This document shows positions 44,176 to 52,671 of a stretch of DNA of 60,533 bases, piece after piece. A program made the translations under genes and the position numbers. The notes under the pieces were generated by a model. The model ran no database searches. It saw nothing but the letters and a program-made list of their open reading frames with translations, and had not been told where the DNA came from. Numbering within the stretch: position 1 is the first letter of the stretch; each line of letters begins with the position of its first letter. The stretch covers positions 1-60,533 of the forward strand of contig JAFBAL010000026.1 of the NCBI GenBank assembly GCA_019247845.1. Reading direction: 5' to 3'. This stretch comes from Alphaproteobacteria bacterium (lineage in GTDB: Bacteria > Pseudomonadota > Alphaproteobacteria > Micropepsales > Micropepsaceae).

Positions 44176-45551
44176 CCCATCATCCCCGTTTCCTGATGCT
44201 CGACGACATGGCAATGCACCATCCAATTGCCCGGATTGTCCGCGACGAAGCCCACCGTTACGCGCTCGTTCGGCAGCACCAGCACCGTGTCCGCGCGGTG
44301 GATGGGCCGCTTCAGCACGCTTGCCGATAGCACGGTCATGGTGTGTCCGTGAATATGGATCGGATGGGAGCGCGAGGTCGTGTTGGCGATGTCGAGCACG
44401 ACCTTCTGCCCGCGGGCCAAGGTAAACAGCGGCGGCGGCAGGCGCGCATGGTCGCGGCCGGGCCAGGATTTGCCGTCCAGGGTCCAGAACGCGCCCTGCG
44501 CCAGGCAAAGCGAATCCGCCAGTTCGATGCGCCGGCCGTCGGGCAGGACGATGGGCTGTGGGTTCGGCAAGTCTGCGGCCGCCACTCCCGCGCCGAGCTC
44601 CAGCGTATGGTGCCAGGCATCGCTGAAATCGGGCGGCGGGACGGTGTACACCGGCGAGCCCCGGCCCGCGACCGGCGGGGCGCTCAGCTCGGCCAGCACC
44701 ACGGGCTCGGCGGCGAAATAGTCGAGCAGCCGCGCCTTGTCGCCGTCGAAGATCACGTCGAGCCGCATGCCGGGGCCGAGCTTCCAGGTCTCGAGCGCGA
44801 AGGGCGCGACGGAGTTGCCGTCGACGGCGATCACCCGCGCCGCGCCGCCGTCGATGCCGATCTCGGCAATGCGGGTAGGATCGGCGTTTATCATCCGCAA
44901 GCGGACGTTGGAGCGCGCGGCAAGATCGATCGCCGGCTGCACCCGGCCGTTCACCGTGCGCAAGGTGCCGAACGATCCTGCCTGCGCCGCGCCCTTGTCG
45001 GTGAGGAAGGGCAGGAACCGGCCATGTTCGTCGAGGCGCCAATCCTTCAGGATCAGCACGACGTCGTCGCCGTAATGCTCGGGCGGGTCCTCGACGATCA
45101 GCGCGCCCAACAGGCCGCGGCCCAACTGCTCGACCGTGTTGCAATGGGGATGGAAGAAATAGGTGCCGGCATCGGGCGGCGTGAACCGATAGGTAAAGCG
45201 CTCGCCGGGTTGTACGGGCGTTTGCGTGAGATAGGGCACGCCGTCCATCGCATTGGGCACGCGCACGCCGTGCCAATGGATCGAGGTGTGCTCGCGAAGC
45301 GCGTTGTTCAAGGTCACCGACAGGCTCTCGCCATGGGTCATGCGCAATACCGGGAACGGCCAATCGTCATAGAGCCAGAGCGGCGCGGGTTCGCGCCCCA
45401 GCGCGACCTTCGCCTCGCGCGCGGTGAGCGTGATCTCGCGGTTGCCGATACGTCTTTCGGAAAGCCGCCCGCCGTTCCCGGACGACGGCAGCAGCGCGCA
45501 GGCGCCGAGCGTGGCCGCGCCCGAGACGAGTGCCGCGCGCCGGGTCAGCAT
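44157..45551 (-). CDS. multicopper oxidase, Tat/lipoprotein type, in iron operon
   Basis: 464 residues from ATG 45551, whose start shares TGATG with the imelysin stop. Arg4-Arg5 and the lipobox LGAC (Cys18) suggest Tat export and lipidation. Copper ligands: HWHG (92-94), HPHC (134-136), HPIHIHGH and HCHVVEHQETGMM at the C-terminus. It resembles SufI/CueO-type oxidases; the Met-rich insert of CueO is absent. Placement between imelysin and dihaem oxidoreductase genes suggests a ferroxidase for Fe(II) delivered to the imelysin system. It is not close to the multicopper oxidases at 1-2749. Confidence 0.9.
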   Translation of the reverse strand: MLTRRAALVSGAATLGACALLPSSGNGGRLSERRIGNREITLTAREAKVALGREPAPLWLYDDWPFPVLRMTHGESLSVTLNNALREHTSIHWHGVRVPNAMDGVPYLTQTPVQPGERFTYRFTPPDAGTYFFHPHCNTVEQLGRGLLGALIVEDPPEHYGDDVVLILKDWRLDEHGRFLPFLTDKGAAQAGSFGTLRTVNGRVQPAIDLAARSNVRLRMINADPTRIAEIGIDGGAARVIAVDGNSVAPFALETWKLGPGMRLDVIFDGDKARLLDYFAAEPVVLAELSAPPVAGRGSPVYTVPPPDFSDAWHHTLELGAGVAAADLPNPQPIVLPDGRRIELADSLCLAQGAFWTLDGKSWPGRDHARLPPPLFTLARGQKVVLDIANTTSRSHPIHIHGHTMTVLSASVLKRPIHRADTVLVLPNERVTVGFVADNPGNWMVHCHVVEHQETGMMGWFRVS

Positions 45552-46762
45552 CACTTGGGCGCGTGGTCGGATTTGTCGGAGGCGACCTTCAGGTGCAGCA
45601 CCGAGGCCACGCCTTCGATGGCGCGGGTCTGCGCCACCAGCGCGTCCATCGCATCGCGGATCATCGCATTGCCCGGCGCATTGCCGGCCGCGATCATCTG
45701 GCTATAGGCCATCTGCCCGTTCTCGCCCGCGTCGTGGATCTTCGCTATGGCGGCGGCGGCCGCATCGATCGCATCGTCGAGACGCTTTGCCGCCGCCGGG
45801 TCGGCACCCGCCACGTAGTCGCGCAGGCCCGCCCCGCCGCGGCCGCGCCAGATACCGGCGATGCCGACCTCGTCGTAATAGTGCGAGTTGTGGGTGTTGT
45901 TCGAGAAGCAGTCCTGCTGCTCCTCGGGATCGTGCAGCATCAGCCCGAGCTTCATGCGCTCGCCCGCCATTTCGCCGAAGGTGAGCGAGCCCAGGCCGGT
46001 GAGGATCTCGGACAAGCCGCCGTCCCCGCCCTTGGCCATGAGTTCGTCGCGCGCCTTGCCGTCCTTGCCCCAATCCGCCGCCATCTCGTTCAGGTCGGCG
46101 ACGAGAAGATCGCTCGCCGCGCGCAGGTAATCGGCGCGGCGCGCGCAATTGGCGTGGGTGCAGGCCTTCACGTCGTAATCGGTCGCGGGCCGCGCACCGG
46201 TGCCGCCCTTCGCGCCGTTCGGGTTCTGGCCCCAGAGCAGGAACTCGATGGCGTGATAGCCGGTCGAGACGTTGGTCTGCACGCCCTCGGCTTCCTGCAG
46301 GCGGCGCAGCAGCGCGGCGTCGATCTTCGACGCATCCACCGTTTTGGCGCCGACGCGCAGCCTGGCGTTGGCGACGACGTTCAAGGTGTAGAGCGGGTTC
46401 TGATCCGAGGTCTTGCCGTAAGCGGGGCCGACGTAATCGATCAGGCCTTCGTCGAGCGGCCAGGCGTTGACCTTGGGCTCCCAATCATCGACCACCGTAT
46501 TGGCGAAGCGGAAGCCCTCGCTCTGCAGATAGGGAACGCGCGCCGCCTTCCACGCCGCGCGCGCCGATGCGAGGTTCGCTTCGGTCGGCTGCGACAGAAA
46601 CGCGTCGATGGCAGCCTTCATCTCGCCGGCCGCGGCCGCGGACTGCGAATAGGACGCTTCCGCCATGTCGGCATAGTGCGCGATGACGGCATCGGCGGAG
46701 GGAGGCGCAGCCTCGGCGGCGGTGGCGAGCACCGCGAACGCGGCCAGCAGGGTCTTTCTCAT
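45551..46762 (-). CDS. imelysin-family (M75/IrpA-like) periplasmic protein
   Basis: 403 residues from ATG 46762 with a signal peptide (MRKTLLAAFAVLATAAEA). The motif HAIE at 170-173 (STGYHAIEFLLWGQ) is intact, as are WPLDEGLIDYV and the DCFSNNTHNSHYYD segment of IrpA-like imelysins. These proteins are needed for iron uptake, probably as periplasmic iron binders. It leads the operon imelysin-MCO-DHOR-imelysin-DUF1513. The gap of 41 nt to the upstream dehydrogenase operon is short enough for read-through. Confidence 0.92.
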   Translation of the reverse strand: MRKTLLAAFAVLATAAEAAPPSADAVIAHYADMAEASYSQSAAAAGEMKAAIDAFLSQPTEANLASARAAWKAARVPYLQSEGFRFANTVVDDWEPKVNAWPLDEGLIDYVGPAYGKTSDQNPLYTLNVVANARLRVGAKTVDASKIDAALLRRLQEAEGVQTNVSTGYHAIEFLLWGQNPNGAKGGTGARPATDYDVKACTHANCARRADYLRAASDLLVADLNEMAADWGKDGKARDELMAKGGDGGLSEILTGLGSLTFGEMAGERMKLGLMLHDPEEQQDCFSNNTHNSHYYDEVGIAGIWRGRGGAGLRDYVAGADPAAAKRLDDAIDAAAAAIAKIHDAGENGQMAYSQMIAAGNAPGNAMIRDAMDALVAQTRAIEGVASVLHLKVASDKSDHAPK

Positions 46763-46803
46763 GGCCCGTGCCATAACGCGGATTTGTGACGGTTTGGAAG
46801 GGC

Positions 46804-47988
46804 CTAGCGCTTGCGCAGCTTGGCCACCGCGCCGGCTTCGACCGGCTCGCCCGCGTTCCCCCAGGAATTGCGGACATAGGTTACGACGTCGGCAACCTGC
46901 CGGTCATCCAGCTTCCAGCCGAAGGCCGGCATGGCGTTGGGTGTCGGCCGCGCGGCCGTCGAGGGCGAGCGCGAGCCGTCCAGCACCAGCCTGACGATGG
47001 TGGTGGGGTCGCTGCCCTGCACAGAAGCGTTGCCCGCGAGCGGAGGGAACAAATACGGCTGGCCCTTGCCGCCCGCCAGGTGGCAGGAGGCGCAGGCGTC
47101 CACGAAGATCGCCTCGCCCGAATGCATCGCGGCCGGATCGGGTGCCGAGGGCTGCTTCTGCGCGCTGGGCGCCAGGCTCTTTATATATTCGGCGATGGCG
47201 GCGAGATCGGCGTCGCTGGTCTGGCTGGTGGAGAGCTCCGCCACCTCGCCCATCGGGCCTGAGGCGGTGGCGCGCGCGTTGCGGCCGGTCTTGAGGTACT
47301 CGATCGTGTCGTTTGCGCTCCAGCTCGCGAGCCCGCCGCGCGTATTGCCGGTCAGGTCGGCCGCGAACCAGTGTTCCACCACGCCGCCCGACAGCGCGCG
47401 GTCGTTCTCGTCGCCCATCAGCCAGTCCTTGGGCGTGTGGCAGCCGCCGCAATGACCGAGCCCGGTGACCAGGTAGGCGCCGCGGTTCCAGGCGGCCGAG
47501 CGCGCCGGATCGGGCTTGTATTCGCCTTGCGTGAAATAGAGCGCGTTCCAGATGGACATCAGTCCGCGGATGTTGAGCGGGAACGGCAGCTTGTTCGGCG
47601 GCGGCTTGTAGGAGACCGCGGGCACCGTCTTGAGATAGGCGAAGATCGCATCGTCGTCCGCGCGGGTCATATGCGTGAAATAGGGATAGGGAAACGCCGG
47701 ATAGAGATGCGAGCCGTCCGCCGACCGGCCGCTATGCATGGCGCGGTAGAACTGATCCGCCGTCCAGCCGCCGATGCCGGTCTGGACGTCGGGGGTGATG
47801 TTGCGGGAATAGATCGTGCCGAAGCCGGAATCGAGCGGCACGCCGCCGGCGAGCTCCGGCCCGTCCTTGCGCGTGTGGCACGCGGCGCAGTCGCCCAGGA
47901 TCGTGAGATACTTGCCCCGCGCGACGAGGTCGTCGGCGGCTTGCGCTCCGCTGCATACCAGCAAGCCCAACAGCAGCCAGCGCTTCAT
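46804..47988 (-). CDS. trihaem cytochrome c subunit of gluconate/alcohol-type dehydrogenase
   Basis: 394 residues from ATG 47988 with a signal peptide (MKRWLLLGLLVCSGAQA). Three haem c sites: CAACH (34-38), CGGCH (180-184) and CASCH (299-303). Length and spacing match the membrane-bound cytochrome subunit of FAD-gluconate, sorbitol and alcohol dehydrogenases, which hands electrons to ubiquinone. The start overlaps the GMC flavoprotein stop (ATGA). It is the last gene of the three-subunit operon. Confidence 0.93.
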   Translation of the reverse strand: MKRWLLLGLLVCSGAQAADDLVARGKYLTILGDCAACHTRKDGPELAGGVPLDSGFGTIYSRNITPDVQTGIGGWTADQFYRAMHSGRSADGSHLYPAFPYPYFTHMTRADDDAIFAYLKTVPAVSYKPPPNKLPFPLNIRGLMSIWNALYFTQGEYKPDPARSAAWNRGAYLVTGLGHCGGCHTPKDWLMGDENDRALSGGVVEHWFAADLTGNTRGGLASWSANDTIEYLKTGRNARATASGPMGEVAELSTSQTSDADLAAIAEYIKSLAPSAQKQPSAPDPAAMHSGEAIFVDACASCHLAGGKGQPYLFPPLAGNASVQGSDPTTIVRLVLDGSRSPSTAARPTPNAMPAFGWKLDDRQVADVVTYVRNSWGNAGEPVEAGAVAKLRKR

Positions 47989-49730
47989 ATCAGCGGCCCC
48001 GGCGCCTTGAGGTAGCGGTTCACCACCGCATCCGCCGACCAATAGGCGAGCGCGGCCAGGGTGCCGGTCGGGTTGTAGCCCGCGTTCTGCGGATAGACCG
48101 CGGAGCCGGTGACGAAGAGATTGGAGACGTCCCAGCTCTGCAGGTAGCGGTTGACGGCGCTGGTCCTGGGATCGTCGCCCATCATCGCGCCGCCGGTATT
48201 GTGCGTCGTCTGATAGGGCACGATGGAATAGGCGCCGGTGCGCTTCTTGGGCGAGACGTCGCGCGCGCCCATGCGCTTGGCGACGTCGGTGGCGCGGTCG
48301 GTCAGGTAGTCCGACATCCTGTGCTCGTTGTCGGTGTAGTCGAAGGTCATGCGCAGCAGCGGCCGGCCGAACGCGTCCTTATAGGTGGGATCGAGGTCGA
48401 GATAGTTGCCGCGATGGCTCATCACCGCGCCGTGGGTCGCGATCGAGACCATGCGCAGATAGTTCCGCGCCACGGCCTTCTTCCACTCGGCACCCCAAGC
48501 GGGCACGCCCTTGGGCACCGGATGGGTCTCGATCGGCCGCGCGCCGGTATTGACCACGCCGATATAGCCGCCGCCGATGAAGCCCAATCCCGAATGATCG
48601 AAATTGTCGCCGTTGAAATCGTCGATGATCATGCCCAAGGCGCCGGCGCCGATGAACGGGTTGGTGATCTTGTCGTCGTAGAAGACGTTGACCGACGAGG
48701 TGATCTGATAGGCGTAGTTCTTGCCGATCACGCCGGTGCCGCTTTGCGGATCGTAAGGCGCCCCGATCCCCGACAGCAGCAGCAGCCGCACATTGTGCAG
48801 GATATAGGCGGTGAGCATCACCAGCTCGGCCGGCTGGAAGCGCTCCTTGCCCTTGTCGTCGACATAGGTGACGCCGGTGGCGCGCTTGCGCGTCGAGTCG
48901 AGCTCGATCCTGGTCACCTCGCAGTGGGTGATCAGCTTGAAGTTCGGCCGCCGCATCAGCACGGGCAGGATCGTCGCCTGCGGGCTGGCCTTGGAATAGT
49001 TCCCGCAGCCGAACTTCTCGCAGAAGCCGCAATAGGTGCATTCGCCCATCTGCACGCCCAGTGGATTGGTATAGGCGCGCGACATGTTCGCCGCCGGGTG
49101 CACGAAGGGGTGATAGCCCGCCTCCTGCGCCGCCTTGGCGAACAGCATCGGGCCGTAGGTCATGTCGAGCGGCGGGTTGGGATATTCGCGCGAGCGCGGG
49201 CCTTCGAACGGATTGCCGCCGGGCTGGATCGCGCCGTTCAGGTTGCCGGCCTTGCCCGATACGCCGCAGAGATATTCGAAGGTATCGTAGTGCTTCTCGA
49301 GATCGTCGTAAGAGACGGGATAATCGGCGATGGTCATGTCGCCGATCGCGGCCTGGCCGTAGCGCTCGCGGTTGTGGCTGAGCGCCTTGAAGTCGCTGGG
49401 CAGGAAGCGCCAGACCTGCCCGTTCCAATGCACGCCCGCGCCGCCGACGCCCGTGCCCGGCAGGAACGAGCCCAGCCGCCGCATCGGCAGCGCCACCTGG
49501 CTGGTGTTGTTGCGGAAGGTCAGCGTGTCGTGCGCGACGTTCTCGAACAGGCGATGGCGCCACATATAGCGCAGCTCGTCCTGGTCGAAGGTGGTGGCGA
49601 AGTTGTTGGGCGTGTCGCGCCAGCCGCCGCGCTCGATGGCGAGCACGTTCAGGCCTGCCGCGGTCAGCCGCTCGGCCATGATGGCGCCCGTCCATCCGAA
49701 GCCGATCAGGACGACGTCCGGATTCTTCAC
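47985..49730 (-). CDS. GMC-family FAD dehydrogenase, large subunit (gluconate 2-dehydrogenase type)
   Basis: 581 residues from GTG 49730 with GGAG six nt upstream. The FAD-binding motif is GFGWTG (10-15). A four-Cys segment at 231-242 (CTYCGFCEKFGC) matches the position of the Fe-S-binding cysteines of FAD-dependent glucose dehydrogenases. The C-terminal region has VTGSAVYPQNAGYNPTGT and the active-site TTHNTGGAMMG. It oxidises a sugar acid, sugar or alcohol in the periplasm. It has no own signal peptide and should be co-exported with the Tat-tagged small subunit. Confidence 0.92.
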   Translation of the reverse strand: MKNPDVVLIGFGWTGAIMAERLTAAGLNVLAIERGGWRDTPNNFATTFDQDELRYMWRHRLFENVAHDTLTFRNNTSQVALPMRRLGSFLPGTGVGGAGVHWNGQVWRFLPSDFKALSHNRERYGQAAIGDMTIADYPVSYDDLEKHYDTFEYLCGVSGKAGNLNGAIQPGGNPFEGPRSREYPNPPLDMTYGPMLFAKAAQEAGYHPFVHPAANMSRAYTNPLGVQMGECTYCGFCEKFGCGNYSKASPQATILPVLMRRPNFKLITHCEVTRIELDSTRKRATGVTYVDDKGKERFQPAELVMLTAYILHNVRLLLLSGIGAPYDPQSGTGVIGKNYAYQITSSVNVFYDDKITNPFIGAGALGMIIDDFNGDNFDHSGLGFIGGGYIGVVNTGARPIETHPVPKGVPAWGAEWKKAVARNYLRMVSIATHGAVMSHRGNYLDLDPTYKDAFGRPLLRMTFDYTDNEHRMSDYLTDRATDVAKRMGARDVSPKKRTGAYSIVPYQTTHNTGGAMMGDDPRTSAVNRYLQSWDVSNLFVTGSAVYPQNAGYNPTGTLAALAYWSADAVVNRYLKAPGPLI

Positions 49731-49732
49731 GC

Positions 49733-50467
49733 TCAGCTCCGCGACCAGTCGGGACGGCCGCCGATGGCGACGGGCGGCAGCGGATAGCGCTCGCCGTGAC
49801 GCAGAACATAAGGACGGTTGTTGTAGCGCGCGCCGGGGAAGCCGATCAGCTTCCATCCCGCCATGTCGCGATTGCCGCCATACAGCGGGTCGGAGAAAAA
49901 GCCTTCCATCGTATTTTGCAGCAGCAGCGCGAAGAAGGTCTTGGCCTCGACGCCGCCTTTGAGCTTGGCGTCGCCGCTTTCCAGCGCCTTGAGCACGGTG
50001 TCCTGCTTCTCGGGCGAAAGCTGCGCGAAGGAGGCGCCGGCGCTGTCCTTGGCGTAACGCTCGACCGCGGGAATCGCCTGGCGATAGACCTCGGCGGGCT
50101 TGGGCGCCTGCCAGCCCTGCGTCGGCTCGCTCTTCGGGAACGGACCTTTCAGATAGAAGTGGTCGCCCTGCCCATACGGCCCGGCGAGCTGGCGGTCGAT
50201 GAACACCGCGACGCCGGCTTCCACCGCGCCGGGGCCGAGCTCGTCCTTCGGGATCAGCCGTGCCAGCGCCGCTTCGATGAAAGAGGCTTCGGCGGTGCTG
50301 AAGAACACGTAGCCGTGCAGCGGATCGGCCGCAGCGGGACGGTCCGTCTCGGCCGGCGGCAGCTTCGGATCGGATTGATATGTGTCGGCTTTCACGGCCT
50401 GCGCGAGTGCCAAGCCGGCCGTGCCCGTGGCCAGGACGTTGCGGCGCGTGAAATCGGATGGCGGCAT
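49733..50467 (-). CDS. gluconate 2-dehydrogenase subunit 3 family protein (Tat signal)
   Basis: 244 residues. Twin-arginine signal (SDFTRRNVLATGTAGLALA). The family core includes FFSTAEASFIEAALARLIPKD, FFALLLQNTMEGFFSDPLYGGN and GWKLIGFPG. This subunit carries the leaderless flavoprotein through Tat and stabilises it. It is the first gene of the operon, 2 nt from the GMC gene. Its leader contains a hairpin that can sequester the ribosome-binding site (50471-50510). Confidence 0.92.
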   Translation of the reverse strand: MPPSDFTRRNVLATGTAGLALAQAVKADTYQSDPKLPPAETDRPAAADPLHGYVFFSTAEASFIEAALARLIPKDELGPGAVEAGVAVFIDRQLAGPYGQGDHFYLKGPFPKSEPTQGWQAPKPAEVYRQAIPAVERYAKDSAGASFAQLSPEKQDTVLKALESGDAKLKGGVEAKTFFALLLQNTMEGFFSDPLYGGNRDMAGWKLIGFPGARYNNRPYVLRHGERYPLPPVAIGGRPDWSRS

Positions 50468-50470
50468 CGG

Positions 50471-50510
50471 CTTTCCCCGTCCATGCGCAAACGGACGGGC
50501 GACGGGGAAG
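50471..50510 (-). promoter_or_regulatory. leader hairpin covering the ribosome-binding site of the dehydrogenase operon
   Basis: On the minus strand CTTCCCCGTC (50510-50501) pairs with GACGGGGAA (50481-50473), which contains the GGGGA ribosome site 6 nt before the ATG. An alternative shorter hairpin, CCGTCC/GGACGG (50498-50493 with 50482-50477), uses the same bases. The two are mutually exclusive, which suggests a translational switch. No known riboswitch class is recognised. Confidence 0.45.
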
Positions 50511-50516
50511 GTTCCG

Positions 50517-50627
50517 TTACAACTCCTGCATCAGCGCGCGCAGGCTGTCTTTTACTGTGTCAACGATCTCGCGGGCCCGCCCGTTATGCCCGCGGCCGAT
50601 CAGGACCGCATCGTAGGACGCATGCAT
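50517..50627 (-). CDS. possible 36-aa small protein
   Basis: ATG 50627 to TAA 50517. The peptide includes YDAVLIGRGHNGRAREIVD and ends LRALMQEL. The start looks like a dinucleotide-binding turn but the frame is too short for such a domain. There is no convincing ribosome site. It could be a gene remnant or a small protein of the TIR operon lying 93 nt downstream of it. The rest of the 253-nt spacer 50468-50720 holds only the leader hairpin and no other gene. Confidence 0.22.
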   Translation of the reverse strand: MHASYDAVLIGRGHNGRAREIVDTVKDSLRALMQEL

Positions 50628-50720
50628 GCGGAGATGACGGGCGCAGGCCGGGTGCGGCCACACTCGCGCCCGCCGTCGGGGAGCAGGCGGCCGGGCAGAT
50701 CGCGCCGGCCGCCTTCAGTC

Positions 50721-50906
50721 TCACCGCGGCGTACCGCCCTGGTTCCGCTTCACGGCCTTGACCTTGAAGCCATGCGGACCGCCGGTCTCCTGCGTGTCGG
50801 GCATGGATCCCCTTTTGGGTTGCTCCGGATTGCGCTCGGCCCCGTCCGAAGGCTGGGCCTGCTTGCTGTTGTCGGACTTCCGGATCGCTTTGCTCGTGTT
50901 GCTCAT
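50721..50906 (-). CDS. 61-aa hydrophilic protein translationally coupled to the TIR gene
   Basis: ATG 50906 overlaps the stop of the TIR gene (ATGA), with GGGGGA upstream. The product is very polar (MSNTSKAIRKSDNSKQAQPS at the start, PHGFKVKAVKRNQGGTPR at the end), rich in Lys, Gln, Pro and Asn, with no membrane span and probably disordered. I do not recognise a family. The overlap means it is made in step with the TIR protein and may bind or regulate it. Bases could also be a chance open frame, but the overlap and ribosome site argue for a real gene. Confidence 0.6.
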   Translation of the reverse strand: MSNTSKAIRKSDNSKQAQPSDGAERNPEQPKRGSMPDTQETGGPHGFKVKAVKRNQGGTPR

Positions 50907-52504
50907 TGTAATCCCCCGTATGGTTGGTTGAGCGCCTTGAGTTCTTTGACGACATGTGAGCGGATCGACTTCCAGGTTTCGTTCTGCGGATCGAAGCGGA
51001 TCAGCTCGTCGAGCTTGACGAGAAGCTGCTGAAACCTGGTGCGGGCTCCATTCTTGTCGCCCAATCTCGCCTGCAGCAGCGCATAGGCGCGCTGCAGCGT
51101 GATCCACCTCTCCTGCAGAAACTTGTCGGATGGCGCCGTGTCCAGCAACGGCTTCAGAAGCGATTCCTGCAGCTTGCGCTGCGCAAGCGAGTTCTCGAGA
51201 TCGCCGCTGTCGAGATAGGCTTGCGCCAGCCAGGCGTGACGGTTCGCCAGATCGCGCGCGACCGCCGCCCGGCCGAGACGCTGGGCCAGCTGCTCCATGT
51301 CCGCCAGCGCCCGCTTGCAATAGGCGAGCGCGGCGGCGATATCCACCGGCTTGTCGAGATAGGCGCCGCACAGGTTGCCCTCGGAATAGGACAGCTCCCT
51401 GCGATAGGAGGGGTTGCCCGGCGCCAGGGCCACCAGCCGCTTCGCGAGCTTGTTATAGGCGAGGAAATGCTCGCGCGCTTCTGCCGTGCGAAGCTGTTCG
51501 AAGTCCGCATTCGCGATCCAATACTCGCTTTGCGCATGGTCGTAGACGCGCTGCGGATCGTCCGGCGCCTGCGCGAGCAGCGCCGCCGTCGTGCGCGACG
51601 CCTCGCGTAGCTTTGCGATCGCCGCGCGATAGTCGCCGCGCGTCTCGTCATCCTCGCCCATGGCGTGGAGGATGCGGGCGCGGCGCTCGAGCGAGTCGAC
51701 GGAAAGGCTTTCGAGGCGCTGGTCGCCGTAGTAGCCGAGCGCGCGCTCGTTGACCGCCGTCATCACGTCCAGCCGGCCGACGCCTTTGAGCCTGTCGCGC
51801 AGATCGGTCAACATGAACTCGACGAGCCCTTCGGCCTGGTTGCGCTGACGTTCCGCCTCAGCACGGGCGCTCAACGCGTAAGCGGTGAGCACGCCCATCC
51901 CTACCATCGCCGCCAGCGACGCCGCCGTGACGGCCATCACGCGCTGGGTGCGGCGATGGGCATCGCGCTGGACGAGCTCGTCCAGGCCGAGCCCCAGCAC
52001 GCCTGCGACAAGCTTGAGCAGCGCCAGCTGCTCGCCCTCGCCGCCGCGGCGGAAATCGGCGGCCAGGGGCTCGACCGCGTCCTCGGCCCCGGCACCGCTG
52101 CGCAAGGCGGCGGGGAAGCACTCGGCCGGCTCGCCCTCGCGGATGGCGGCCAGGATCGGCCGGCCGGGATGAAGCTCGCGGAAGACCTCGATCTCCTGGC
52201 CCACCCATTTCGAGCGCGCCGCCGCGGGCGAGCACACCACGATCAGGCTGCGCGACTGCGCCAGCGCGGCGCGCACTTCGGTGCTCAAGTTGTGCGCCGC
52301 CGCCAGCTCCTCGCGGTCTCGGAAGATCGGCGCGAGCCGCCTGGGCACGAGGCCGCCATGCTCCAGCGCGCGGCCCGTGAGCCGGCGCGGCAGCGCATAG
52401 CTCTCCAGGCGCCGATGCAGGCGCCGTCCGAAAGCGGCATCCCTATGGCTGTAGCTGATGAAGGCCCAATAGCGCGGGCCCGCTTCAGCGGAATTGTCGG
52501 TCAC
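50903..52504 (-). CDS. TIR-domain protein with membrane span and TPR-like C-terminal region
   Basis: 533 residues from GTG 52504 with a G-rich site upstream. TIR domain at about 11-130 (RYWAFISYSHRD, RDREELAAAHNLSTEV, IVVCSPAAARSKWVGQEIE); Glu104 in the SKWxxxE motif is where NAD-cleaving TIRs have their catalytic Glu. One membrane span at about 189-211. Residues 215-533 are helical with tandem TPR-like units (GDYRAAIAKLREASRTTAALLA, AREHFLAYNKLAKRLVALAPGN, AALAYCKRALADMEQLAQRLG). The plan, TIR-TM-TPR, resembles bacterial sensor or defence proteins. It is divergent from chrA (167-nt spacer). Confidence 0.85.
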   Translation of the reverse strand: MTDNSAEAGPRYWAFISYSHRDAAFGRRLHRRLESYALPRRLTGRALEHGGLVPRRLAPIFRDREELAAAHNLSTEVRAALAQSRSLIVVCSPAAARSKWVGQEIEVFRELHPGRPILAAIREGEPAECFPAALRSGAGAEDAVEPLAADFRRGGEGEQLALLKLVAGVLGLGLDELVQRDAHRRTQRVMAVTAASLAAMVGMGVLTAYALSARAEAERQRNQAEGLVEFMLTDLRDRLKGVGRLDVMTAVNERALGYYGDQRLESLSVDSLERRARILHAMGEDDETRGDYRAAIAKLREASRTTAALLAQAPDDPQRVYDHAQSEYWIANADFEQLRTAEAREHFLAYNKLAKRLVALAPGNPSYRRELSYSEGNLCGAYLDKPVDIAAALAYCKRALADMEQLAQRLGRAAVARDLANRHAWLAQAYLDSGDLENSLAQRKLQESLLKPLLDTAPSDKFLQERWITLQRAYALLQARLGDKNGARTRFQQLLVKLDELIRFDPQNETWKSIRSHVVKELKALNQPYGGLQ

Positions 52505-52671
52505 GCGCGCGCCCCCCAAGACGAGCGCGGCCGACTTTGCCAGAGACGGGCGAGGTTCACAACGACAGGCTGTATTAAGGATATTCAAGCTGCATGCGCG
52601 AACCCGTCCCGCGCCGCTCGACGCGACGGCACGAGCGACCGCGCGAGGAACTTCGTATATATATCTGTGTC

